DNA from: Candidatus Methanomethylophilus alvi Mx1201 | GTDB taxonomy: Archaea > Thermoplasmatota > Thermoplasmata > Methanomassiliicoccales > Methanomethylophilaceae | Direction: 5' to 3' | DNA: 64,000 nt | NCBI RefSeq assembly: GCF_000300255.2 | Contig: NC_020913.1 | Location: 186,001 to 250,000, forward strand | Part shown: positions 1 through 7,196 of the stretch, piece by piece | Position numbering within the stretch: position 1 is the stretch's first letter | Layout of the letters: every line of letters starts with the position of its first letter | Translations under genes and position numbers: made by a program | Notes under the pieces: generated by a model | Seen by the model: only the letters and a program-made list of their open reading frames with translations | Databases searched by the model: none | What the model was told of the DNA's origin: nothing

Positions 1-20
1 TTGCATTAGTCGAAAGATTA

Positions 21-30
21 TGTTTTAAAT
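21..30 (+). promoter_or_regulatory. TATA box for small winged-helix gene
   Basis: The sequence tgttttaaat is centred about 26 nt before the ATG at 52. That is the distance expected between an archaeal TATA box and the transcription start, so the message is probably leaderless. Confidence 0.5.
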
Positions 31-51
31 CGAGGACACCTACAGAGTTCC

Positions 52-228
52 ATGGCAGTCAAGGATGACGTCATCAAGGCAATGAAAGAAGCAGGGAAGC
101 CTCTCTCCGCAGGAGATGTGGCAAAGATCCTTGGAATCGATAAGGCTGAAGTAGACAAGGCGTTCAAGGAGCTCAAGGCAGAGAACGCCATCGTCTCGCC
201 TGTAAGATGCAAATGGGAACCGGCCTGA
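52..228 (+). CDS. Small winged-helix DNA-binding protein, 58 aa
   Basis: This 58-residue protein is too short for most ORF cut-offs but has an obvious helix-turn-helix layout. The segment around residues 15-45 (KPLSAGDVAKILGIDKAEVD, then a helix KAFKELKAEN) matches the winged-helix pattern of archaeal MarR/ArsR-like mini-regulators, and a short wing ends in CKWEPA. The ATG at 52 fits a TATA box about 26 nt upstream. It stands alone; the next gene begins about 480 nt later. Binding target unknown. It may act as a chromatin-type or local regulator. Confidence 0.75.
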   Translation: MAVKDDVIKAMKEAGKPLSAGDVAKILGIDKAEVDKAFKELKAENAIVSPVRCKWEPA

Positions 229-710
229 CCTTAGTCGAGTTCAGGTGCCCAAACGATTTCATTGCAGAGGCCTCTTTCTCCATCGAGGATCGACAGACAA
301 GAACGGAGACAAGAGGCCTGTCATGCAGGGGCATTGGGGCTGAAATCACCCTTTCCCATCTTCAGCCCATCTGATCCGCATGTCCGAGTCATAGGCCCCA
401 TAGGTATGAAGACGATTCGACGGATTCTTTCACTGGCACTGTCTTGGAGCGACGGTGCGGGTATCGGTCTCGAACAGCTGTACCATCTATTCCATTCACC
501 CTTGTATCGACGCAGTATCGGGGCGTAGATGTACGGTATAAGCAGGTTGCAGTGACACTGCGTTATCGGGTATAGGATGATCGGAATAGACATATTGTCT
601 CCGTTGTAGCCTATACGTTCTGATGCCGAGTGCCAGAATCGGACACAGTCATGCTTTTGGTTCTCTGGAACTATCAGTATCTTTAAGTACGGTCCGTCCA
701 TTGACAACCG
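229..710. other. 480-nt gap without a supported gene
   Basis: A minus-strand open frame overlaps this stretch but shows no protein-family pattern and runs deep into idsA antisense, so I do not call it. Base composition is more mixed than in the genes. I see no tRNA and no motif clear enough to call an RNase P or SRP RNA. The only supported signal is the idsA TATA box at the right end. A structured RNA is possible but not shown. Confidence 0.4.
681..689 (+). promoter_or_regulatory. TATA box for prenyl synthase gene
   Basis: ctttaagta is centred 26 nt before the ATG at 711, consistent with a leaderless transcript. Confidence 0.5.
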
Positions 711-1676
711 ATGGCAGATTCCTGGCATGACTGCATTTCGGTCGATCTCGATAAAGTAGAGACGGTTATGAGCGACGCTACCAATTCGGAGAATGCCGAG
801 CTCACTGAGATGTGCCAGTATGTTCTTAGGAATCACGGGAAGAGGATAAGGCCTGCCATGTGTATCCTTTCCTACTATGTCTGTGGCGGGAAAGATGCCA
901 AGAAGGCCATAGATGTCGGTGCATCCATCGAACTTATCCATAACGCGACGCTCATACACGACGACATCAACGACCAGGGCGATCTCCGCAGAGGCGCCAA
1001 GGCGCTATACAAGGAATATACGATAGGGAAATCCATCGTCGCCGGCGACTATCTCTTCGCCCTCGGATTCCGTCTGCTCGGTGCCAGTACCGATAGCATC
1101 ATCGACTATATCGTGGATGCCGCATCCGGTCTCGCCGCCGGTGAGTTCTCTCAGAAGAAATATGAGCGCAACGTCGTCGTCGATGAGTCGGAGTACATGA
1201 AGATCATCGGAGGGAAGACCGCACGCCTCATAGAATGTGCAGGAAAATGCGGTTCATATCTGGCACATTCCGATGCGGAAGACATCGACAAGATAGGACA
1301 GTTCGCATACAATGCCGGTCTGGCATTCCAGATCATAGACGACGTCCTCGATGTGGCAGGCGACGAGAGTTCCACCGGGAAGAGGGTGGGTAACGACATC
1401 GTCGAAGGTAAACCCACTCTGCCGATAATCTACGCCATGGAGGACCCGGTCGTCGGGTCCCGTGTAAAAGAGATTTTCACAAATCCGAACTCCACCTACG
1501 ACGATGCCGCCGAATGCATCTCCCTCATAAAAAAGACGGATTCCATAGCAAGGTGCCGTGAGAAAGCCAGAGCGATCGCGGACGAGGCGAAAGCCTCCCT
1601 CGGTTTCGCACCCGATTCCGTATACAAGAGATCGCTTATCGGATTGATAGATTTCTTCGTATCCCGTGACAGGTGA
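711..1676 (+). CDS. idsA: Polyprenyl (geranylgeranyl-type) diphosphate synthase
   Basis: Trans-isoprenyl diphosphate synthase of 321 aa, which condenses isopentenyl diphosphate with allylic diphosphates to make the C20 (or C25) chain of archaeal lipids. Both Asp-rich motifs are present: the first as HDDIND (around residue 83) and the second as DDVLD (around residue 216), each binding Mg-diphosphate. Length is normal. The ATG at 711 sits 26 nt after a TATA box. The stop overlaps the start of the geranylgeranyl reductase gene, so the two are probably one lipid operon. Chain length cannot be read confidently from the sequence. Confidence 0.93.
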   Translation: MADSWHDCISVDLDKVETVMSDATNSENAELTEMCQYVLRNHGKRIRPAMCILSYYVCGGKDAKKAIDVGASIELIHNATLIHDDINDQGDLRRGAKALYKEYTIGKSIVAGDYLFALGFRLLGASTDSIIDYIVDAASGLAAGEFSQKKYERNVVVDESEYMKIIGGKTARLIECAGKCGSYLAHSDAEDIDKIGQFAYNAGLAFQIIDDVLDVAGDESSTGKRVGNDIVEGKPTLPIIYAMEDPVVGSRVKEIFTNPNSTYDDAAECISLIKKTDSIARCREKARAIADEAKASLGFAPDSVYKRSLIGLIDFFVSRDR

Positions 1677-2773
1677 TACATTTGACTTCGATAGAAACTG
1701 ATGTCCTCGTGGTCGGTTCCGGTCCAGCCGGCAGCATGGCCGCCAAATATGCCGCTGAGAAAGGGGTGGAGGTCACCCTTATAGAGATGCGCGACGAGGT
1801 CGGTACCCCCGTTCGTTGCGGGGAACTCATGCCCTCCGTCGCAGAGATCAAGGACATGTTCCCGAATCTCTCCGACACCGATACGCTGTTCGATGTCCCG
1901 TCATCTCTGAAATGCAGGGACATAGAGGGGATAAGGCTTCTGGATCCGAAGGAGAAGGAGAGGCAGTTCCCGTTCACAGGCTATACTACGGACAGGGACA
2001 GGTTCGACCAATACCATGCCGACATGGCCGTCGATGCAGGTGCCGAACTCATCACCGGATGCAGGTTCAGAGGCATAGCGGGGGATGTGGCAAAGACCTC
2101 GGCCGGAGACATATCTTATAAGGTCATCATCGGTGCGGACGGCCCCAATTCACGTGTGGCCAAAAGTCTGGGTCTTCCGCCCAACAGGAACTGCTACCCT
2201 GCCGTGACCGCCCAGGCGGAAGGGGACTTCGACCCTGTGATACAGATGTTCTTCGGACGCATAGCCCCCGGAGCATACGGTTGGATAATCCCCAAGGACG
2301 GTGTGGCCAACGTCGGAGTCGGTTTCTCTCCCAAGTTCTCCAACGGTTCACTCCGCGAATACATGGAGAAATTCGTCGAGATGCAGGGGCTCAAACTCAT
2401 ATCCCCGTTGAAGGGGAAGTATGTGCCGAGCGAAGGTCCGATATCAAGGACGGTGTCCGGGAGAGGTATGCTGGCCGGGGATGCCGCAGGCGTCGTCATG
2501 CCGGTCAATGGCGGAGGAATACCCCAGGCCATGATCACCGGGAGGATGGCGGGTATCGCCGCCGCCGAGAACGTCTTGAACGGTGCACCGTTATCCGATT
2601 ACGAGGCCGAGTGGAAGGACGTCCTGTACAAACCGCTCCATATCGCCGCCAACAACAAGAGGCTCGCCGACGCATTCGCATTCAGGAGTGACAGGAGCAC
2701 CGCCCTGTGCATGAGCATATTGGGTACCCGCAGGATGAGCAAGCTCATCAGATGCAAGCACCTGTTCCCTTGA
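1673..2773 (+). CDS. Geranylgeranyl reductase family FAD protein
   Basis: FAD-dependent oxidoreductase of 366 aa. The N-terminal dinucleotide fold is clear (VVGSGPAGSMAAKYAAEKG), followed by a family-typical PVRCGE segment near residue 48 and a second FAD motif, GMLAGDAAGVVMPVNGGGI, near residue 262. Family members saturate the geranylgeranyl chains of archaeal phospholipids (digeranylgeranylglycerophospholipid reductase), and its place directly after the prenyl synthase supports that role. The GTG start at 1673 gives a GTGA overlap with the upstream stop; TTG at 1682 is an alternative. Saturating a soluble prenyl diphosphate instead is possible. Confidence 0.88.
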   Translation: MIHLTSIETDVLVVGSGPAGSMAAKYAAEKGVEVTLIEMRDEVGTPVRCGELMPSVAEIKDMFPNLSDTDTLFDVPSSLKCRDIEGIRLLDPKEKERQFPFTGYTTDRDRFDQYHADMAVDAGAELITGCRFRGIAGDVAKTSAGDISYKVIIGADGPNSRVAKSLGLPPNRNCYPAVTAQAEGDFDPVIQMFFGRIAPGAYGWIIPKDGVANVGVGFSPKFSNGSLREYMEKFVEMQGLKLISPLKGKYVPSEGPISRTVSGRGMLAGDAAGVVMPVNGGGIPQAMITGRMAGIAAAENVLNGAPLSDYEAEWKDVLYKPLHIAANNKRLADAFAFRSDRSTALCMSILGTRRMSKLIRCKHLFP

Positions 2774-3232
2774 TCAGCGTTTTCTGTGGGCCTTCATCGG
2801 GGATCCGCAGATGGGGCACTCCTCCATCTTCTCCTTGTACCATTTTTTGCAGCCGATGCACTGGTAATTCCATTTCTCGACCTTGGTTATGCCGGTCTGA
2901 CCGACCGCCTTGTATGGTATGTCCATGATGCGGGCCGTGTTCTGTATGGAATAGTCGTCGGTCATGACCGTCCCGCCTACATCCACGGCAAGTGCCAGTA
3001 CGGTTATGTCCACCGGGGAGAGACGTCCGAGGTCGCCGCTCTTCCGGGCGGCCTCCTCAACCTTTCTTACGGATTCCCGGGTGCATTCGGATACATGCAG
3101 AAGGTCCCCCCACAGGTCCAGCCTGTGGTCCTTGTACCTCCTCAGTTCCGTTATGACGCCCGGGGGGCAACAGGATTCTTCTTCGGGAAGCTGTTCCATG
3201 GAGAATAAGGCGGAACTGTCCAGCACGAGCAT
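2774..3232 (-). CDS. nob1: Nob1-like PIN endoribonuclease with zinc ribbon
   Basis: 152 aa, matching archaeal Nob1, the nuclease that trims the 3' end of 16S rRNA in pre-40S-like particles. The PIN domain starts LVLDSSALFS, has an acidic residue in ITELRRYKD and the metal-binding DDYSIQNTA near residue 92. A C-terminal zinc ribbon is formed by CIGCKKWY and CPICGSP. The ATG at 3232 gives a full-length domain. The gene converges on the geranylgeranyl reductase with its stop directly abutting that gene. Confidence 0.88.
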   Translation of the reverse strand: MLVLDSSALFSMEQLPEEESCCPPGVITELRRYKDHRLDLWGDLLHVSECTRESVRKVEEAARKSGDLGRLSPVDITVLALAVDVGGTVMTDDYSIQNTARIMDIPYKAVGQTGITKVEKWNYQCIGCKKWYKEKMEECPICGSPMKAHRKR

Positions 3233-3310
3233 GGTATCGTCCTTCGATATATTCCGGGTTATTTATTGGAATGGGTGCTTTCCGTACACCCTCTCTGCGG
3301 TCGCCAAAAC

Positions 3311-3318
3311 CCTTAAAG
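3311..3318 (+). promoter_or_regulatory. TATA box for carS operon
   Basis: ccttaaag lies about 30 nt before the ATG at 3345 and supports that start over the earlier in-frame ATG at 3330. Confidence 0.45.
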
Positions 3319-3344
3319 AATGCGGGAGTATGTTCTTATCCCAT

Positions 3345-3920
3345 ATGGACGCCTTGGATGTAATCGTCATCATGCTGACCGGATTCTGGCTGTTCCTTCC
3401 TGCCATGCTGCCCAATTCCGCGGCAGTGGTTTTCGGCGGAGGGACCAAGATGGATTTCGGCAGGAGTTGGCGCGGGAAGAGGATATTCGGAGACGGAAAG
3501 TCCTGGAGAGGCTTCTTCGGAGGGGCGTTCTCCGGCATAGCCTTGGGACTTATCCAGATAGGGATAGCCGCTCTCTGCGGGAGCGACAGCGATTATTGGG
3601 GATTCGGGGATTTCTACGGGAACATCGGCGTCCTTGCGACGCTGTCGTTCGGAGCGGTCCTCGGCGACCTCTGCGGCGCATTCATCAAGAGAAGGCTCGG
3701 ACTGGAGAGAGGTGCGAAGGCGCCCGTACTCGATCAGTACGATTTCGTCATCGGCGCCATGTGCCTGACGGCCCTCTTCTTCCCCGACTGGGTCTATGCA
3801 CATTACATAGAGGGGTGGCACATAGCCGCCTTGATATTCCTGATCGTGGTGATGTTCGCCATCCACCGCAGCGTGAATATCGTAGGTTACAGGATGGGTC
3901 TCAAGAAGGAACCCTGGTGA
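3345..3920 (+). CDS. carS: CDP-archaeol synthase
   Basis: Integral membrane CTP transferase of 191 aa that activates digeranylgeranylglyceryl phosphate (unsaturated archaetidic acid) to CDP-archaeol. The CarS/DUF46 signatures are visible: FGGGTKMDFGRSW, then GKRIFGDGKSWRGFFGG, and later FGAVLGDLCGAFIKRRLG with the APVLDQYDFV segment. Four to five hydrophobic membrane segments are evident. Start chosen from the TATA position. It heads a run carS-pyrE-udg-HAD joined by short gaps or overlaps. It complements the prenyl synthase, reductase, GGGPS and DGGGPS genes elsewhere in the window. Confidence 0.92.
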   Translation: MDALDVIVIMLTGFWLFLPAMLPNSAAVVFGGGTKMDFGRSWRGKRIFGDGKSWRGFFGGAFSGIALGLIQIGIAALCGSDSDYWGFGDFYGNIGVLATLSFGAVLGDLCGAFIKRRLGLERGAKAPVLDQYDFVIGAMCLTALFFPDWVYAHYIEGWHIAALIFLIVVMFAIHRSVNIVGYRMGLKKEPW

Positions 3921-3925
3921 TTCAC

Positions 3926-4462
3926 ATGGAAGACATCAAGAAAGCATTGGAGGGCTGCGGAGCACTGCAGTTCGGAGATTTCACCCTGGCATCCGGGGCG
4001 AAGAGCAGTTACTATATCGATATAAAGAAGGCGAGTACGAAGCCCGCCGTCCTCTCCGTCATCGCAAAGACGATGGCCAAGAGGATGGAGGAGATGGGAA
4101 TTCATCCCGACAGGGTCGCGGGAGTCGTCCTCGGATCCATCCCTCTGGCCACCGCCCTGTCCCTCGAGACGGGCATACCTCTTCTGATGGTAAGGAAGGA
4201 GAGGAAGGACCACGGTACGGGCAAGCTCGTCGAAGGAGACCTCAGTCCCGGCGACGACGTGCTGGTCATCGAGGACGTCATAACCACCGCCGGTTCTTCC
4301 ATGAAGGCCATCGCCGCCCTCCGTGCCGAGGGTGTCAAGGTCGAGAAGGTATTCTCCGTCATCGACAGGGAAGGCGGAGGAAGGGAGAATCTCGAGAGCA
4401 TCGGAGTACAGCTCAACTCCCTCGTCAAAGGGTCCGACCTTTTGAAAGGTGCGAAGCAATGA
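3926..4462 (+). CDS. pyrE: Orotate phosphoribosyltransferase
   Basis: 178 aa enzyme converting orotate and PRPP to orotidine 5'-phosphate in pyrimidine synthesis. The PRPP-binding motif VLVIEDVITTAGS (near residue 112) is intact, and the FTLASGAKSSYYIDIKKA segment is the usual OPRT N-terminal orotate/PRPP site. The flexible-loop lysines are present in RKERKDHGTGK. The ATG at 3926 lies 5 nt after carS, and the gene ends in an ATGA overlap with the uracil-DNA glycosylase gene. Confidence 0.95.
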   Translation: MEDIKKALEGCGALQFGDFTLASGAKSSYYIDIKKASTKPAVLSVIAKTMAKRMEEMGIHPDRVAGVVLGSIPLATALSLETGIPLLMVRKERKDHGTGKLVEGDLSPGDDVLVIEDVITTAGSSMKAIAALRAEGVKVEKVFSVIDREGGGRENLESIGVQLNSLVKGSDLLKGAKQ

Positions 4463-4995
4463 TCTCTCCCGACAAGGATTGCCATCTGTGCGACCTCTGC
4501 CGCAAGCGTACCAACCTCGTCCTGCCCACCGGGGACCTCGGGTCCCCCGTGGTGTTGGTGGGGGAGGCACCGGGCGAGAACGAGGACCTCCAGGGCAAGC
4601 CTTTCGTCGGAAGGGCCGGCGACATCCTCAACAAGATCATGGAGGAGGTCGGTCTCGAAAGGGGCCGGGTGATGATAACCAACACCGTGAAATGCAGGCC
4701 CCCTATGAACCGCGTCCCCATGCCGGAAGAGATGGCGGCCTGCCGTCCGTTCCTCAACAGCGAGCTGAAGGGGAGGAAGGTCGTCGTAGGCCTCGGGAAG
4801 TCCGCGGTCAAGGACCTGCTGGGATATGAGGGGCCGATGGCCAAGGTGGTCAATACCCGGCAGTATATCGATGTGGACGGGGAGAAGGTCCTGTTCATAC
4901 CCACATACCATCCGATGGCATGTGTATACAAGAAGAATGCCAGGGAGGACCTGAAGATGACCATGGCGATGATAAAGGAGGAGTTCCTCTCTTGA
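4459..4995 (+). CDS. Family 4 (UDGa) uracil-DNA glycosylase, 4Fe-4S
   Basis: 178 aa DNA repair enzyme that excises uracil from DNA. The family-4 signature GEAPGENEDLQGKPFVGRAG is complete, and the second motif THPM occurs as TYHPMACVY. Four cysteines fit the iron-sulphur cluster: CHLC at the N-terminus, then VKCRPP and AACRPF. The gene starts inside the pyrE stop (ATGA) and its own TGA overlaps the TTG start of the HAD gene, so it is part of the same operon. Confidence 0.93.
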   Translation: MISPDKDCHLCDLCRKRTNLVLPTGDLGSPVVLVGEAPGENEDLQGKPFVGRAGDILNKIMEEVGLERGRVMITNTVKCRPPMNRVPMPEEMAACRPFLNSELKGRKVVVGLGKSAVKDLLGYEGPMAKVVNTRQYIDVDGEKVLFIPTYHPMACVYKKNAREDLKMTMAMIKEEFLS

Positions 4996-5777
4996 TCGGA
5001 TTCGCCATCGACATGGACGGTACCGTGTACCACGGTGAAAGGCCGATCCCCGGTGCCCGTGAGTTCATAGCAGGGCTTAGGGAGCGCGGGATACCGTTCA
5101 GGTTCGTGACGAACAACTCCTCCCACAACCGGCAGTTCTATGCCGACAGGTTGGACAGGATGGGTTTCGGTGTCACGCCTGACGAGATCCTCACCTCCAC
5201 CGTCGCAACCGTCCGTTTCATAAAGGATAACAGGGGCGGCAGGAGCGTATATGCCATGGCCACTCCGGATGTGAAGGCCGAGATAGCGGAGTCCGGGATC
5301 AGGATGGCCTCCGAAGGCCGTCCGGACATCGTTCTTCTGACATTCGATACGACCATCGATTACGGTAAGATCAACCGCGGGTACCACTATCTGCTGCAAG
5401 GCTCGGAGTTCATAGCCACGCACCCCGACGACGTGTGTCCGACGGAAGACTCCTACGACATAGATATCGGACCCTTCATCAGGATGTTCGAGTCCATGAC
5501 CGGGAGGGAGGCCACCGTCGTGGGTAAGCCGAACCGTCTGATGCTGGAGATGGCCGCCGCGGAGATGGGGGTCGGGCCGGAGGATGTGGTGATGGTGGGC
5601 GACAGGCTCTCCACGGACATCCGCATGGCCGCGGACGCAGGGACCAGGTCCATCCTCGTGTTGTCGGGGGAGACCGATCTGGAACTCCTCAGGAGGTCCG
5701 ATATCCGCCCCACGTTCGTGACAGGGTCCGTGGCCGATATCCTTACGGAGTTCGTCGACAGCAGAAAACTGTTCTGA
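4992..5777 (+). CDS. HAD-superfamily (NagD/PNPase-like, class IIA) phosphatase
   Basis: 261 aa from the TTG at 4992, which overlaps the previous stop as TTGA. HAD motifs: nucleophile DMDGT at residue 8, motif II FVTNNSS, the lysine in VVGKPN, and motif III MVGDRLSTDI. The class IIA cap domain between motifs II and III is of normal size. Family members dephosphorylate small sugar or nucleoside phosphates; substrate cannot be assigned here. Last gene of the carS run; a TATA box for the next gene follows. Confidence 0.85.
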   Translation: MIGFAIDMDGTVYHGERPIPGAREFIAGLRERGIPFRFVTNNSSHNRQFYADRLDRMGFGVTPDEILTSTVATVRFIKDNRGGRSVYAMATPDVKAEIAESGIRMASEGRPDIVLLTFDTTIDYGKINRGYHYLLQGSEFIATHPDDVCPTEDSYDIDIGPFIRMFESMTGREATVVGKPNRLMLEMAAAEMGVGPEDVVMVGDRLSTDIRMAADAGTRSILVLSGETDLELLRRSDIRPTFVTGSVADILTEFVDSRKLF

Positions 5778-5810
5778 TGTCCGGATGCCGTCTTTGTCGG
5801 TTTTTCCTAT

Positions 5811-5822
5811 CTATTTTAAATA
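5811..5822 (+). promoter_or_regulatory. TATA box for signal peptidase gene
   Basis: ctattttaaata precedes the GTG at 5861 by about 45 nt; an aggggga ribosome-binding-like stretch lies between them, so a short leader is likely. Confidence 0.45.
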
Positions 5823-5860
5823 CCACTATTATGTGTTCATGATGATTTAGGGGGAACGTC

Positions 5861-6376
5861 GTGAACGCACAGGAGTGTCTCAGTCCGAAGAAGATATGGG
5901 TACTCGTCGCCATAGGTGTGATCATATCGGTCGCGGCGATAGCCTGTACCCACGAGGTCAGATACATCGTGTCCGGATCGATGGACGGGGACGACCAGCC
6001 TTACGACATCAAGACCATCCCCATCTACAGCCTCGTCATGATAAAGGATGTCGACGGAAAGGACATGCTTGACGAATTCGAGGTCGGGGACGTCATAGCG
6101 TTCCACTATAGCGGTGTCGTCGTCGTTCATCGCGTCATAGCGATCGATCCTGTTGCTGGCACTATTACCGCACACGGTGATGCTAGGTCGGAGGGTGATG
6201 TCCAGGAAGTCACTTCTGACATGGTGGTGGGCAAGGTCACGGGTGTGGCGCCTCTGCTGGGTCAGGTGGTCCATTTCGTCAAATCGAGTCCTATCATTTT
6301 AATAGCCATGATAGCGGTACTCATCGTGGCGGCCTATGCCGTGAGCGATATCGTGAGGATATACAGGAAGGGATGA
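5861..6376 (+). CDS. ER/archaeal-type signal peptidase I
   Basis: 171 aa membrane protease that removes signal peptides. One N-terminal membrane segment precedes the catalytic serine box YIVSGSM (near residue 40); the catalytic histidine lies in VVHRVIAID (near residue 88), so this is the Ser-His type of archaea, the ER and SipW rather than the Ser-Lys type. GDVIAFHY and HGDARSEGD match the other conserved boxes. A second membrane helix is C-terminal. The GTG start has an upstream purine-rich site. It is followed after 1 nt by a secreted protein gene, a pairing that recalls SipW-TasA. Confidence 0.88.
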   Translation: MNAQECLSPKKIWVLVAIGVIISVAAIACTHEVRYIVSGSMDGDDQPYDIKTIPIYSLVMIKDVDGKDMLDEFEVGDVIAFHYSGVVVVHRVIAIDPVAGTITAHGDARSEGDVQEVTSDMVVGKVTGVAPLLGQVVHFVKSSPIILIAMIAVLIVAAYAVSDIVRIYRKG

Positions 6377-6377
6377 T

Positions 6378-7016
6378 ATGGGCATCGCTTCTTCTTTCAA
6401 GGAGTTCCCGTGCGGATACAAGGTGGCGGCGGCCGTGGTCGCAGTGACGGTCGTGGTACTTGCCGGCATAGGTGGCGCATATGCCCTTTCCAGTTCCATA
6501 ACCGTCGAGAACAACGCCATGCTGTCCGAAGGGATCGCCATAGATGTGTATGAAGGGGGTTCCTCCGATATGACGTCATTCGCGATACCGGCCATATCCG
6601 TGGACGGAGATACGCTGAAACCCGATCCCGGATCTATCACCATCGGCAGCGACAAGACATACACATTCCGGGTGTACGGCAGTTCCGAGGGCGACAGTTA
6701 TGTCCGCGTATATGCCGTCATGGAAGGCGATGCATCCCTCGGATGGATCGGGATAGACAGCATGTCGATCTCCGTCCCGTCGGCCGGCGGAACGCCCTAC
6801 GTTTTCGGGAAATCGGCGGATGGGCTCCAGTCGGGGGTCGTTTCCGACCTTATAACCGTATCATCCAACACCAGCTACAGTTTCACCATAACCATCAATC
6901 TGAAGGACTCCACGGGCCTCAAGAATCTGGACGAGGCCGAGAAGGCCTACGACCTTTCCGGCCTGCGTTTCATATTCAAGGCAGGTTCCGACGACCCCCT
7001 CCTGCAGTCTCCCTGA
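6378..7016 (+). CDS. Secreted/surface protein next to signal peptidase (TasA/camelysin-like layout)
   Basis: 212 aa with a strong signal peptide: basic-poor N-terminus, hydrophobic run at about 15-32 (VAAAVVAVTVVVLAGIGGA) and a possible cleavage site after AYA. The mature part is Ser/Thr/Gly rich, acidic and predicted mostly beta, starting with a segment about strand SSSITVENNAML, reminiscent of SipW-processed camelysin/TasA proteins. I recognise no catalytic motif. It is cotranscribed with the signal peptidase (1 nt apart), which suggests a dedicated substrate. The fold assignment is inference. Confidence 0.6.
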   Translation: MGIASSFKEFPCGYKVAAAVVAVTVVVLAGIGGAYALSSSITVENNAMLSEGIAIDVYEGGSSDMTSFAIPAISVDGDTLKPDPGSITIGSDKTYTFRVYGSSEGDSYVRVYAVMEGDASLGWIGIDSMSISVPSAGGTPYVFGKSADGLQSGVVSDLITVSSNTSYSFTITINLKDSTGLKNLDEAEKAYDLSGLRFIFKAGSDDPLLQSP

Positions 7017-7064
7017 CAGATGGTGCCATGCGGATGACCCAGACCTTCCTTTTTTATAATTTTA

Positions 7065-7076
7065 TTTAAATAATAT
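7065..7076 (+). promoter_or_regulatory. TATA-like box upstream of smc
   Basis: tttaaataatat lies about 125 nt before the smc ATG, so the operon probably has a leader of around 100 nt, unusual here where most starts are nearly leaderless. A T-rich stretch just before it could also end the preceding transcript. Confidence 0.4.
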
Positions 7077-7196
7077 GGGGCCCTATACCTTATAGACTGT
7101 ATGCGCGCGAATGTAGCCGACGCCGGGTGAGCGTGAAACAGGAAATGGGATGCACTGCAGTTGGCGTAGCTGTATTGTCCCGAAAGGGGATTCGGG

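Noticed and set aside
321..959. Minus-strand frame across the gap before idsA
   Set aside because: No family pattern, and a third of it is antisense to idsA.
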